Assembly: GCA_035772405.1 (NCBI GenBank)
Contig: JAYKKM010000224.1
Coordinates: 124,001-188,000 of the forward strand
DNA: 64,000 nt
Source: Chrysogorgia sp. JL179-B06
Lineage: Eukaryota; Cnidaria; Anthozoa; Scleralcyonacea; Chrysogorgiidae
Direction of reading: 5' to 3'
Shown: positions 34,667 to 45,798 of the stretch, piece after piece
Numbering within the stretch: position 1 is the stretch's first letter
Layout: each line of letters opens with the position of its first letter
The notes under the pieces: generated by a model
What the model was told of the DNA's origin: nothing
Database searches by the model: none
What the model saw: the letters and a program-made list of their open reading frames with translations, nothing else
Made by a program: the position numbers and the translations under genes

Positions 34667-35811
34667 GCTGTTGTCGCCGCTGCGGTTGTCTCGCCGCTGC
34701 TGTTGTCTCGTCGTTGCGGTTGTCGCCGCTGCGGTTGTCTCGTCGCTGCGGTAATCGTCGCTGCGGTTGTCTCGTCGCTGCGGTTGTCGCCGCTGCGGTT
34801 GTCGCCGCTGCGGTTTTCTCGTCGCTGAGGTTGTCGTCGCTGCGGTTGTCTCGTCGCTGCGGTTGTCGCCGCTGCTGTTGTCGCCGCTGTGGTTGTCTCG
34901 TCGCCGCGGTTGTGTCGCCGCTGCGGTTGTCTCGTTGCTGCTGTTGTCGTCGCTGCGGTTGTCTCGTCGCTGCGGTTGTCGTTGCTGCTGTTGTCGCCGC
35001 TGCGGTTGTTTCGTCGCTGCGGTTGTCTCGTCGCTGCGGTTGTCGCCGCTGCGGTTGTCTCATCGCTGCGGTTGTCGCCGCTGCGGTTGTCTCGTCGCTG
35101 CGGTTGTCGCCGCTGCTGTTGTCGCCGCTGCGGTTGTCTCGCCGCTGCGGTTGTCTCGCCGCTGCGGTTGTCTCGTCGCTGCAATTGTCGCCGCTACGGT
35201 TGTCGCCGCTGCGGTTTTCTCGTCGCTGCGGTTGTCGTCGCTGCGGTTGTCTCGTCGCTGCGGTTGTCGTCGCTGCTGTTGTCGCCGCTGTGGTTGTCTC
35301 GTCGCCGCGGTTGTGTCGCCGCTGCGGTTGTCTCGTTGCTGCGGTTGTCGTCGCTGCGGTTGTCTCGTCGCTGCGGTTGAGTCGTCGCTGTGGATGTGTT
35401 CCGCTGCGGTTGTTGACGCTGCGGTTGTCTCGTCGCTGCGGTTGTCGTCGCTGCGGTTGTCTCGTCGCTGCGGTTGTGTCGTCGCTGCGGTTGTCGCTGC
35501 TGATGTGTCGTCGCTGCGGTTGTCGTCGCTGCGGTTGTGTCGTCGCTGCGGTTGTTGCTGCGGTTGTCGCTGCGGTTGTGTCGTCGCTGTCGCCGCTGCG
35601 GTTGTCGCCGCTGCGGTTGTCGTTGTGTCGTCGCTGCGGTTGTGTCGTCGCTGCGGTTGTGTCGTCGTTGCGGTTGTCGCCGCTGCGGTTGTCTCGTCGC
35701 TGCGGTTGTCTCGTCGCTGCGGTTGTCGCCGCTGCTGTTGTCGCCGCTGCTGTTGTCTCGCCGCTGCGGTTGTGTCGCCGCTGCGGTTGTCTCGTCGCTG
35801 CGGTTGTCTCG
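34667..35811. repeat. GC-rich satellite block 6
   Basis: Same units. The part from about 35180 to the AT-rich block recurs at 36765 onward with a period of 1584 bp. Confidence 0.97.
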
Positions 35812-35874
35812 TTTATTTATTTATTTATTTATTTAAATTATTAATTTATTTATTTAATATTTATTTATTTATTT
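35812..35874. repeat. TTTA-rich block inside the satellite, copy 1
   Basis: 63 bp of TTTA repeats with a central AATTATTAATT. An identical block is at 37396-37458. Confidence 0.95.
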
Positions 35875-36311
35875 GTCTCGTCGCTGCGGTTGTCTCGTCG
35901 CTGCGGTTGTGTCGCCGCTGCGGTTGTCTCGTCGCTGCGGTTGTCTCGTCGCTGCGGTTGTCGTCGCTGCGGTTGTCTCGTCGCTGCGTTTGTCGCCGCT
36001 GCGGTTGTCTCGTCGCTGCGGTTGTCGCCGCTGCGGTTGTCGTCGCTGCGGTTGTCGTCGCTGCCGTTGTCTCGTCGCTCCTGTCTCGTCGCTGCGGTTG
36101 TCGCCGCTGTGGTTGTCTCGTCGCTGCGGTTGTCTCGTCGCTGCGGTTGTCGTCGCTGCGGTTGTCTCGTCGCTGCGGTTGTCTCGTCGCTGCGGTTGTC
36201 GCCGCTGCTGTTGTCGCCGCTGCGGTTGTCGTTGTGTCGTCGCTGCGGTTGTGTCGTCGCTGCGGTTGTGTCGTCGCTGCGGTTGTCGCCGATGCGGTTG
36301 TCTCGTTGTTA
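35875..36311. repeat. GC-rich satellite block 7
   Basis: Same units, leading into LINE module 4 with the same variant order as the end of block 5. Confidence 0.97.
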
Positions 36312-36715
36312 GATCATGACCTTAGGGGCTCCTCTACCTCTCGGCAGCTACCTTTACCTAGAACTGAAAATCTTAAGAAAAGTTTTTGTTATGATGGAGC
36401 TAAACTGTGGAATTCTCTACCCGCAGATTTGCGATAATCAAATTCATTACCAATATTCAAAAATGGAATCGACGCTCACAATTTTTAATACTATATAGAC
36501 CTTTTAATTTAATATATTATTATCGATTTGTATATCTAGAACTAGCTTAGCTTCTGTTTTTAATTAGTAAATAATTCTTTTTTTAATAAGTAAATGTATA
36601 TATTTGAACAAATAATGTAATCCACACGCCCCTTGTGGAAACCAGCTTTTAAGTTGACGGGGCTATAGCGTGTGATTTTAAATAAAGTTTACCTTACCTT
36701 ACCTTACCTTACCTT
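36312..36715 (+). mobile_element. LINE 3'-end module 4 inside the satellite
   Basis: Near-identical to module 3. It starts 2049 bp after it, so spacing between modules varies (1502, 2670 and 2049 bp). Confidence 0.88.
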
Positions 36716-37395
36716 GCTGTTGTCGCCGCTGCGGTTGTCTCGCCGCTGCGGTTGTCTCGTCGCTGCAATTGTCGCCGCTACGGTTGTCGCCGCTGCGGTT
36801 TTCTCGTCGCTGCGGTTGTCGTCGCTGCGGTTGTCTCGTCGCTGCGGTTGTCGTCGCTGCTGTTGTCGCCGCTGTGGTTGTCTCGTCGCCGCGGTTGTGT
36901 CGCCGCTGCGGTTGTCTCGTTGCTGCGGTTGTCGTCGCTGCGGTTGTCTCGTCGCTGCGGTTGAGTCGTCGCTGTGGATGTGTTCCGCTGCGGTTGTTGA
37001 CGCTGCGGTTGTCTCGTCGCTGCGGTTGTCGTCGCTGCGGTTGTCTCGTCGCTGCGGTTGTGTCGTCGCTGCGGTTGTCGCTGCTGATGTGTCGTCGCTG
37101 CGGTTGTCGTCGCTGCGGTTGTGTCGTCGCTGCGGTTGTTGCTGCGGTTGTCGCTGCGGTTGTGTCGTCGCTGTCGCCGCTGCGGTTGTCGCCGCTGCGG
37201 TTGTCGTTGTGTCGTCGCTGCGGTTGTGTCGTCGCTGCGGTTGTGTCGTCGTTGCGGTTGTCGCCGCTGCGGTTGTCTCGTCGCTGCGGTTGTCTCGTCG
37301 CTGCGGTTGTCGCCGCTGCTGTTGTCGCCGCTGCTGTTGTCTCGCCGCTGCGGTTGTGTCGCCGCTGCGGTTGTCTCGTCGCTGCGGTTGTCTCG
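36716..37395. repeat. GC-rich satellite block 8
   Basis: Same units; duplicates the 3' part of block 6. Confidence 0.97.
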
Positions 37396-37458
37396 TTTAT
37401 TTATTTATTTATTTATTTAAATTATTAATTTATTTATTTAATATTTATTTATTTATTT
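37396..37458. repeat. TTTA-rich block inside the satellite, copy 2
   Basis: Identical to 35812-35874, marking a 1584-bp higher-order repeat. Confidence 0.95.
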
Positions 37459-37708
37459 GTCTCGTCGCTGCGGTTGTCTCGTCGCTGCGGTTGTGTCGCC
37501 GCTGCGGTTGTCTCGTCGCTGCGGTTGTGTCGCCGCTGCGGTTGTCTCGTCGCTGCGGTTGTCTCGTCGCTGCGGTTTTCGCCGCTGAGGTTGTCTCGTC
37601 GCTGCGGTTGTCTCGTCGCTGCGGTTGTCTCGTCGCTGCGCTTGTCTCGTCGCTGCGGTTGTCGTCTCTCATGCGGTTGTCTCTGTGTATCGTCGCTGCG
37701 GTCGTCGC
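37459..37708. repeat. GC-rich satellite block 9, end of the array
   Basis: Same units, decaying to degenerate copies and then T and G homopolymers at 37709-37731. Confidence 0.95.
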
Positions 37709-37731
37709 TTTTTTTTTTGGGGGGGGGGGGG

Positions 37732-39187
37732 CATTTTCTGACCACACCCCCGGAAATGTTTTTCCGAAAATTAGGTAAGTACAGTAGGTAAGGAAAATCC
37801 TAGATCCGCCCCTGTCAAATCACCACAAGAGTGGTTTTCTAGCTAGGATCCTTATCCACCGAATAAACTATCCAGGTTTCGTATAACCAGCCCCAGATGT
37901 TTTATTTACATGAACTTTACAAGTTTACTTTAAATGAAACTTGGGGGCATATTGATGATCATGCTATATTTTGGAAACAACCCATATCAAAATGTTTGTC
38001 ATATAGTACGTATGCGCCATGTTCAAATTAGCAACACATTTATAAAATGATTTATAATAACTATCAATTTCTTTTTGTCTCGGTGCTTTTCACGCATTTT
38101 CACGCATTGCTTCTTAAGTCTACATGGTCTATCCTTAATAGCGATAGTCAGATGTGCGCATTGCGCACCTATTGTTATATTATATTTAGTGTTAGTCAGC
38201 TATAAAACACCTGAAAATCATGGAAACTATTCTTGTCCGTGATTACTATCTTAAGAATGACAGTATATCAACAAGTAATTAAACACGACGTATAAATACC
38301 TTATTTCCTGACAACGAACATCCAGTCATGTCATCTCTCTTTATTGAGAGTTTGAATTTGTCTGGAATTCCGGAAAATTTCCATTCATGAATTGGAGTGT
38401 TTCGGTGACATAGCTGCAATCACGGTAAAATATAACATATATAAGTAAAACTGGTCATACAGTACATATCTTTAGTAAACCCATGATTTTATATATTTAA
38501 TATGCCTACTTATAGCTGACAAAGGCGTAGGATCCGGAGGATGAAAAGTGCCCTTTTTAAACATGAAAAGTACCCTTTTTGAACAAAGAATATATAGACA
38601 AATAGTATATATATGTGCTCCTAAAAGCTTGCGTCCTACGCCCTTGGCAGCTGAAGTTTCAACAATGCAACAACACCTACATTTTATGTTGTTGGTATTT
38701 TGGAATATAATTATATCGTTACAAAAACATAGACTGGACTCATTTTGGACTTTTTAATAGTTTGTTTTTTTGAAAACAAACTATTAACTGTGTGACATAT
38801 CTACATGCTTTAAACGGCCGGATAATCCATTCACTTGTAATCCTTATAATAAAACTCTATCCAGTCCTGTCAGTGGCGTACCGTGACCATTTTGGATGGG
38901 GGGTGTATCGTCTTAGTTTTACCGACGAATTACACATGGGCGCAGATTTTCTTCCATTGCATTGTACGTACCGGTAACAGTTACCTTGTATCCAGAATCT
39001 GCACTCGGCGCTCCTTCGGAGAAAATTACCTGGGTACTAGGTTGGATCGGAAATCGGGAAAAGGGAGGAATATTAATTTAACAGGTAACAATATTACATT
39101 TCATATAAATCGAATTTTATACAACCGACAAAGTTTAAACAGTCGATGAAGTCAATTTTACCAACGATCTAATATGACGAACACGTG
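37732..39187. other. Non-coding, repeat-derived DNA
   Basis: No supported gene. CCTAGATCCGCCCCTG near 37798 and GTCAGTGGCGTACCGTG near 38870 look like ends of DNA transposons common in invertebrates, but no complete element could be delimited. Confidence 0.5.
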
Positions 39188-40264
39188 TTACACGCCCCCC
39201 ACCAAATTTTCACCAACCGTTAATGAGTTGAAGGTATCGTTGGCCTTAAGAAAGGAAAATCTCAATTCTTTACATTTGGTAGGATGGAGGGTGAATTTAT
39301 TATCTGTTGACCAGTGAGAAATGTAATTGAGAGATGATTGAATGTTACTACTTTCACCCCTTTTGATGGTTTCCATCGCTGTCAGGTCATCAACAAATTT
39401 CCATTGCTTCGCTTCGGATTGAAGATCGTTTAGCATTAACACAAAGAGCCAAGGGCCCAACCTTGTTCCCTGCGGGACACCAGAAAAGACCCTAGACCAT
39501 TCGGAAACACAATCACCTGCTAATTTTACACGTTGTCGACGATTGGACAAAAAATCAACGACCCAGTTAACTATACACGGGGATAATCCAAAGCTGATAA
39601 CTTTCTCAATCAACCGCTTGTGGTCAACAAAATCAAAGGCTTTTTTGAAATCACAAACGACTGCTCTAACTGTTGAACCAGAACCACCGTCAGTTTCACT
39701 TGCGATGTGGTGAATCATGCTGATGATAGCCTCTGTAGAAGAAGAATTTGGAATTGCTCCATACTGGTCACTTGCAAGGACATCCATGAGTGCCAATGGT
39801 TTAATAAAACTTTCAAGGACAAAGTCTTCCGCAACTTTCGACAAAGTTGGCGTTAACGATATTGGGCGTAAGTCATTTTCGACACTAACAATTGGTTTAA
39901 CTTTCGGAATGGGACACACATCAGCACTTTTCCATGACTTTGGGACACTCATTAGCCGATAAGAAGCGTTAAGTATCATACAAACAGGGGTAGCTAGAAT
40001 AGAAGGGAATTTGTTCCATATCCAGTTTGGAATACCATCAGGCCCTCCGGCCTTATGTGATTTGATTTTTGATAGTTTTTTATAAACAACATCTGGGTGA
40101 ACTTGAAAGGGAAGGGTGTCATCCCCCACACTCAGTTTAGATCGAGCGTCAATGGGTTCGAAAAGGACAGTAGGCTTGATAAAGGCAGTATTAATGATAT
40201 TTGCAAGACGAAGTTTGTCTTCACGAGAGGAAACTGCTTGACCACCCGGAAGATTCACCTGCAT
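39188..40264 (-). pseudogene. Non-LTR retrotransposon reverse transcriptase fragment
   Basis: 358 open codons covering the RT fingers and palm: GGPDGIPNWIWN, LRPISLTPTLSKV, CDFKKAFDFVDH, GVPQGTRLGP and the catalytic FVDD (in place of the commoner FADD). It ends soon after TDNKFTLHPTKCKELRF with no thumb or tail, so it is truncated at its 3' side. No endonuclease is found upstream, where TATC microsatellites begin. Confidence 0.8.
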
Positions 40265-40335
40265 ATCTATCTATCTACACCGACAGTATATCTATCTATC
40301 TACACCGTATACAGTATATCTATCTATCTGCACCG
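40263..40335. repeat. TATC microsatellite cluster
   Basis: Three short runs of (TATC)n separated by ACACCG-type spacers, directly abutting the RT fragment. Confidence 0.9.
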
Positions 40336-40422
40336 ACAAGTTTACATATTCGTTCAATGTCTTTTACTGTCGTGGCAATAGAAAATCCGAAAAAAGACAA
40401 AGAACAGCCTCACGAAAGATAG

Positions 40423-40749
40423 GGTGCAGTTTACAAGATCAAATGCGCCGACTGCCAGGACACTTATATTGGTGAAACCGGGAGAAACCTAAAAATCAGA
40501 CTAGCTGAACACAAACGAGCTACTAGAAACGGGGACAGGACTAATCACATAGCTGAACACCACCTACAAACAAAACACGATATTGACGGGGGCTCGGCTG
40601 AATGTATCGCCTTTAACACAAACTACAAACAGCGACTTACATTAGAAAGTTGGTATACCAACTTGGAACATAAACCAATTAACATATCACAACACCAACA
40701 CCATACAAAAGACTTCTTCGCACACACCACCGAATACCGACAAATGTAG
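40423..40749 (+). pseudogene. Penelope-like GIY-YIG endonuclease, C-terminal fragment
   Basis: 109-codon open frame after a TAG, without ATG. It reads VYKIKCADCQDTYIGETGR at the GIY-YIG core, then RLAEHKRA, a His-rich IAEHHLQTKHDID and LESWYTNLEHKPIN, the typical end of Penelope-like elements. The catalytic Arg and His candidates are present. The reverse transcriptase is missing. This subfamily differs from the fragment at 20857. Confidence 0.78.
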
Positions 40750-41958
40750 CAAGATCCCACATAATCAATTTTTAATACCCCACAATATAACAATTAACTG
40801 TGGCAACCATTTGAAAGAACATATGAAAAAATATATTTCCACAAAAAAGGTTTGCATAAATTATGCTAATTAGCTGACAAAATGGCCGCCGATATGTCAA
40901 AACTCAAATATACTTCAAACAAGATTACTCAGGCATTTTCAGATATAGGGTCCTGGAAGTTGCAGAGTTTATAACTTGTATGTTTAGGCATATTCTGATG
41001 GTAACACTTTCAAGATTAAATGCTCAGCTATTTTCTGACATGCTTTTTCATGTTTTTCAATTTTCGCAATATTAATAATGTCAGATAATTCCACAAGTTT
41101 TAATGAGATCCGAAATTCCTATCATAATTCCCTAGATATTTATGCAAAGAGTCTGTGGTGAAGATTTCATTAAAATATATGGAGAAATAAGAGAGAAATA
41201 GTGTTTGAAGATGGCGAGGTTGCAAAAATGCAAAATGCATTCTGAGAAAACAATACTACAATTAAGATGCTACAATTAAGATTTTCATTACCATTTCTCT
41301 AAATATCGGTATGCATCAGTGAAAAGTATACTTTGTCACTGATTTTTGTTAAAAATACAACTTCCTGGAAAATATTTTCTGATGTTTTGGGGATCTTGCT
41401 ACCTTAAGGCATGACGCAACACCCACTCACACTAATTATGACAAACAAAGTATGACGTAATGAACCAGACGTATATACAGGCAAACCTAACAAACACTCT
41501 TTCCTTGACTCTGAAGATGACCGCCGCTGAGGCCGTCGAAACGTCAGTAACCAACAATAGTCTTTCTCAAGACTACAACAAGCTGGACGATCAACTTCAC
41601 ACATCCATCTCATTAATTTCTTCATGCACATTGACAAGTTGGTTTGATGAAGTTCGTTGAACTACTTCGATCTTGCAATTTGATTTGGTTTTGACTCATA
41701 ATCCTTTGGTTGGTCAAAAAACAAAAAATACAAAGCTGTTCAAGTTCAAACCAACCTCTATTAACTGTGAACCAACTTGCCAATGTGAAGAAATTAATTG
41801 CTCAACTTTTTTCGGAATTCCTCTATGCCGCCACGACAGTTTAAATGTCACCAAACTTTAGCTCCAGAATTACTCGATAGTTTTCATTCGAACTGTGAGC
41901 CATTTTCGGAAATGCACGGCATTATTTGATAAACCGCTGACTAAAAACTAGTCGATGT
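40750..41958. other. Penelope-like 3' tail and non-coding host DNA
   Basis: No gene. At about 41508-41565 a CTGAAGATGACC...GTCGAAACGTCAG motif resembles the 3' tail of Penelope-like elements. The remainder is AT-rich, unannotated sequence up to the start of duplication copy 2. Confidence 0.55.
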
Positions 41959-42082
41959 TTATGCAAAATTTGTCATGAGGTAACGATTTTATGATACCGA
42001 ATAACAAAGTGACTTGAAGTATTGTTTAGAAATGGGGACAAACAACGCAGGCTCAGTTTACGAGATTGACAACAAATATAGT

Positions 42083-42135
42083 CCCCTCGCCCGGCGCGAA
42101 GCGCCGGCCGAAGGCCGAAGGCCTGAGGGCGAGGG
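42083..42135. other. GC-rich hairpin-forming motif, copy 2
   Basis: Same as 126-179. Confidence 0.6.
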
Positions 42136-42180
42136 TGCTAATATCGACCGGCGTTTAGTCCCTTCTCGGATCGGATTTAT

Positions 42181-42299
<119 letters not shown>

Positions 42300-42507
42300 C
42301 AACCGTCCTCATGCGCGACATCGGAAATTTGGCCCTGGATTGTCAGCTGATTTCAAGCCGAAACCGTAGTGTTGAAGGACAAGATAATCAAAGACAGACA
42401 CAAGTAAAAGGTAAAAGGACTATTATAATTATGTATATTGTGATTGTCAGCGACTCACCGGTCTGTGTTGAGCAATTGATTTGCCTTTTCTGCATAGTTT
42501 TTTTTGG

Positions 42508-42537
42508 TTAGGGTTAGGATTAGGGTTAGGTTTAGGA
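42508..42537 (+). repeat. Telomere-like TTAGGG-type tract, copy 2
   Basis: Same as 551-580. Confidence 0.6.
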
Positions 42538-43375
42538 TTTTTGTGATATTTACTTGCATTTCGTTGAATTCTAAGAGACATAGCGCCGTACGGCTACCGT
42601 ACGAATAGCCATTACCTTCAGTTCAGTGCTTCACTTTATCGACTATCGTTTATTAAACTTTTTGACTTGACTCGCTAATACAGTAAACACGTGCTGCGAG
42701 TTTATTAAACGGCTTCAAACACGACCCATTTGATAAGTTCATTGGCGTAGTAATTTTGAAAATCGATGTTGTCTAAGCCGAGAAAATCAAAGATAAAGTT
42801 TATGTAATTAAATCAGGACGAATCTTTATCACATTTAAAACCACGATACGGTCGTGATTTTCTTTTGTCTTTTCTCATGAATTATTAATGAGTGTTTGAA
42901 TGTAATTTAAATAATTGTACACTTTATTGTGTATTTGCTCCAAGCTCCGAAATCTAAGACACATTTTGAAATACTTAACAGCCTTAACAGAGAGATTTGG
43001 GAAAATTTGAAGGTGTGTAATGTTTTGAATTTTCAAAACATATATGTATAATATATTGACAGTTGGCAGTATGTTTATTATTTGATTAAAATTATAAATA
43101 CTATCTGCTTGATAATTAGCCTATATATACAGTAGTTTAGGGTGAAAAAACATGCATACTATTGCTGTGTTTATATGACCTGGGCCTGGCCTACAATTTT
43201 GTAGCAATAAACAAGCATTACTATGTATACTTGTCAGTGTTAATACTTAATACTTAATACTTAATACTTGTCAGTGTTAATACTTAATTAGGCGTTGTTT
43301 CATTGTTTGAAACTTGACGTTAATTGGACGTAACTTATTGTTACCAAGGGCAAAACGTGATGTTGCTATGGAGCT
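42538..43375. other. Non-coding host DNA upstream of the CCHC-knuckle gene, copy 2
   Basis: AT-rich, matching 581-1418, no supported ORF. Confidence 0.6.
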
Positions 43376-44971
43376 TTGACAGAGTTCTCACGAGACTCCG
43401 CCATCAGAGTTCTCACGAGACTCTGCCACAATCATGAAAAATTTTCAACATTTTTCGTCAACCTCTTTGAGAGAAATGGTTACAATTTTGTAGATTTAAC
43501 TAATGACATAAAAGCAAGCGTAAGATCACTGCAGTACGTAACACGAACTACGATTAGAATCCGATTTAGAGATGATGATGGAGACCACGTAAATTTAACT
43601 TTATATGGAGACCAAGAAATATTCAACGAAATGTTCCAGACGGCGGCACATCCAGTTAAAGAGCGAGATTACAAAAAGATACATTTGAAAGTTTCGCAGC
43701 TAGACTCTCCTGTTCAAACTCTAAATACGAAGGATGCTGCCGACGAAACGACCGAAGTTATCAACCGACACAACAAACGAAGAATTGCAGAACCGATTGC
43801 CAAGGATGGTGGCAATAAAAAAAATAAAAGCAATAAAAGTCGTCCTGAGATGCCGGCCGCTCAAAAAAGTCTAAATTCCAAGTTTATCAATGTTGCTATT
43901 ACTAATGATAGTGATGACGAAGAGGAGGAACCATCGGCATCGCCACATCTGCACCACGCACTGTCACTTGCAAAAACGAAAACGTCAGCTTCATCTCTAG
44001 AGCGCTATGTGAACAAATTAAACGAAAACATAAGTGAGCAGGAGGGTAAAGTATCGATGCTTAGGGATCAATTAAGAATTGTCGATGATAAACTGTTGCA
44101 AGCAAAGTCAAGTCAATTTGCTCAAGGAAATGTATGTGGTAATTGTCACATGAAGCTTGGACATACATCGAGAAACTGCTCCATGGAGAAATGTATGCGG
44201 GTTTTCGATTGTGGAATTGAAAAGTTTCACCCACGCCAAATCAACAGAAACAAGATGCAACAGGAGATACAAAAAGAAGAATGCAAACTACAAAAACTAA
44301 AGCAAGACGTTAACAATCGTCAATCTTCCATTGACAGTTTAAAAAAGTCTTTAGTTTCTCAGGTTGAACAGAGATTATTGTCTGAAAATCAATCAGATTA
44401 TTTTGTTGGGGGACTACAAAATTGGTCACTGTTGAGAAGGCACGTGCATCTTATTGAAAGCTACTGTAAACGAAATTTTAGCGGTAAAATTCCGCCAAAA
44501 CAGAATCTTTCGCAAATTTTGCAAATGGCTATGGTCGATGATGAACAACGGGAAAATTTATCGCAGCCAAAGCGCCGACGTGTTCACGAGAATCCCGCCA
44601 AGAATGTCCTTCAAAATTACGGAGTAAAATTTCCTTCCGTTTCAACAATTTCATCGCCGCACTCTACCTCGAGCTGTACCTATCCTTGTTCTGAGCTTTT
44701 GTCTCGCTGCGAACCAAAGTCATGTGCGGAAGAAGAGGCACAGCTAGATTTAGCGTTGAAAGCAAGTACTTGTGATGATAATTATGTAAAGATAAACGAA
44801 AGCCGAAAATGTTATCTTGAAAGCGCTGAAAGTGTTTATGTTGACTTAGAAAGCAATTTACCTGAAGCTGCGAATAATACAAATACAGTCGCTTTATCTA
44901 TAACCGAGAAAGATTCAAGTGAAAACAATGCAGCTATAGCTTTAATATCATTGTCTAGCACTAAGAAATAA
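43376..44971 (+). CDS. CCHC-knuckle coiled-coil protein, probably an exon
   Basis: 531 open codons. The first codon is TTG and no in-frame ATG occurs for about 100 codons, while CTTTGACAG just before it looks like a splice acceptor, so this is probably a 3' exon. The N-terminal 110 residues form an unrecognised alpha/beta domain. A basic linker, a coiled coil, a zinc knuckle (C-x2-C-x4-H-x4-C; CGNCHMKLGHTSRNC) and a second Lys/Gln-rich coiled coil follow, with a Ser-rich tail. I recall related proteins in cnidarian genomes; function unknown. It lies outside the Polinton, whose left end is 337 bp downstream. Confidence 0.65.
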   Translation: MTEFSRDSAIRVLTRLCHNHEKFSTFFVNLFERNGYNFVDLTNDIKASVRSLQYVTRTTIRIRFRDDDGDHVNLTLYGDQEIFNEMFQTAAHPVKERDYKKIHLKVSQLDSPVQTLNTKDAADETTEVINRHNKRRIAEPIAKDGGNKKNKSNKSRPEMPAAQKSLNSKFINVAITNDSDDEEEEPSASPHLHHALSLAKTKTSASSLERYVNKLNENISEQEGKVSMLRDQLRIVDDKLLQAKSSQFAQGNVCGNCHMKLGHTSRNCSMEKCMRVFDCGIEKFHPRQINRNKMQQEIQKEECKLQKLKQDVNNRQSSIDSLKKSLVSQVEQRLLSENQSDYFVGGLQNWSLLRRHVHLIESYCKRNFSGKIPPKQNLSQILQMAMVDDEQRENLSQPKRRRVHENPAKNVLQNYGVKFPSVSTISSPHSTSSCTYPCSELLSRCEPKSCAEEEAQLDLALKASTCDDNYVKINESRKCYLESAESVYVDLESNLPEAANNTNTVALSITEKDSSENNAAIALISLSSTKK

Positions 44972-45302
44972 ACTGAAATATTACACCATATGGTTTGTTG
45001 ACTTCAGCTTTTGTTTTGTTGATATTGCTGCTGTTGTGTTGTTATAGATAACAAATAAGACTTCTTGAATATATATTTGTTTTGTAAGTTGATACCTGAT
45101 TGCTGTGAATTTAATATTGTAAATGAAAGAACCAAAACAAAGAACAAGAACAAAATAAAAATTTGATATTTTGTTTACATCAGAGACCGAGTCATGAAGC
45201 ATAGAAATTGACAGAACATTTATTTAGGATGTTGACGCGCAGCGGTTTGAGCGTCAGTAAATAATTTCCTGACTCAAACAAGTTTTCTGTTTAATAATAA
45301 AT
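44972..45302. other. Host 3' flank between the knuckle gene and Polinton A
   Basis: AT-rich, no gene supported. Matches 2963-3293. Confidence 0.6.
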
Positions 45303-45308
45303 GTCATA
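45303..45308 (+). other. Polinton A left target-site duplication GTCATA
   Basis: Identical to 62020-62025 on the far side of the element. Six-bp target duplications are the rule for Polinton/Maverick elements. Confidence 0.92.
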
Positions 45309-45525
45309 AGTAGTATAGAAACTGGGGATCCTAGCGCATTTTTCCATTTTTCATGTCTCAACTTTTTTCTCTGGAGAACTAAGCACTTTTTCCGTTTTTG
45401 TATTCCACATATAATTTTCGAGCAAATATGTGGAATCCAAAAATGGAAAAAGTGCTTAGTTCTCCAGAGAAGTTGAGACATTCAAATGGAAAAAGTTCGC
45501 TATTATCCCCAGTTTCGAGACTACT
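45309..45525. repeat. Left terminal foldback hairpin of Polinton A
   Basis: 217 bp. Outer arm begins AGTAGTATAGAAACTGGGG; inner arm ends as the complement of AGTAGTCTCGAAACTGGGG. The arms pair for about 100 bp through ATTCCACATAT/ATATGTGGAAT near the turn, with a few mismatches. Confidence 0.92.
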
Positions 45526-45570
45526 AATAGACGATGTGTCACATGGTTTGGAGCCTATGAGACATACAGT

Positions 45571-45798
45571 ATGTCAGCTAGTAGGCTACAGAGTGAGGTG
45601 TCTAGACGTGGGGCTGCTGTGGGTGATCCTGGTATGGGCTTTATTTCAACTCGTGAGTTGAGTGGGGCTCATGATTCGAAAGGGTCTAAAGACTTGACTA
45701 TATTAAATAATAAAACGACTCTTATGAAAAGGTCTGAACGTAAACGTAACTCTGTTGTGGGCGGTAATGTCGCTCGTAGTGGTACACTATCGAGCTAG
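45571..45798 (+). other. Short frame just before the polymerase, possible N-terminal part
   Basis: 75 codons, basic and Ser/Gly-rich, ending 43 bp inside the polymerase ORF in another frame. It may be a separate small protein or the true start of the polymerase joined by a frameshift or sequencing error. Both copies of the locus have the overlap, though copy 1 also has an extra T near 3653. Confidence 0.35.

Noticed and set aside
28594..37708. CRISPR-like array of short repeats with spacers
   Set aside because: Units are contiguous, with no unique spacers of constant length, no cas genes and eukaryotic context.
37709..37731. T/G homopolymer run as a regulatory G-rich element
   Set aside because: Sits exactly at the decayed end of the satellite and most likely reflects sequencing or assembly trouble.
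24713..37791. Dozens of long ORFs (up to 556 codons) in the satellite region
   Set aside because: They are translations of tandem 15/17-bp units, overlap in several frames on both strands and have no domain; only the LINE pieces embedded among them are real coding remnants.
42508..42537. True telomere or chromosome end
   Set aside because: Only about 30 bp of degenerate TTAGGG-like units, internal, and repeated in both duplication copies.
43376..43378. TTG at 43376 as a true start codon of the knuckle gene
   Set aside because: Non-ATG initiation is unlikely in an animal; a splice acceptor just upstream explains the open frame better.
45254..45481. Small ORFs within the left terminal hairpin
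   Set aside because: They lie in inverted-repeat DNA and mirror one another across the fold.
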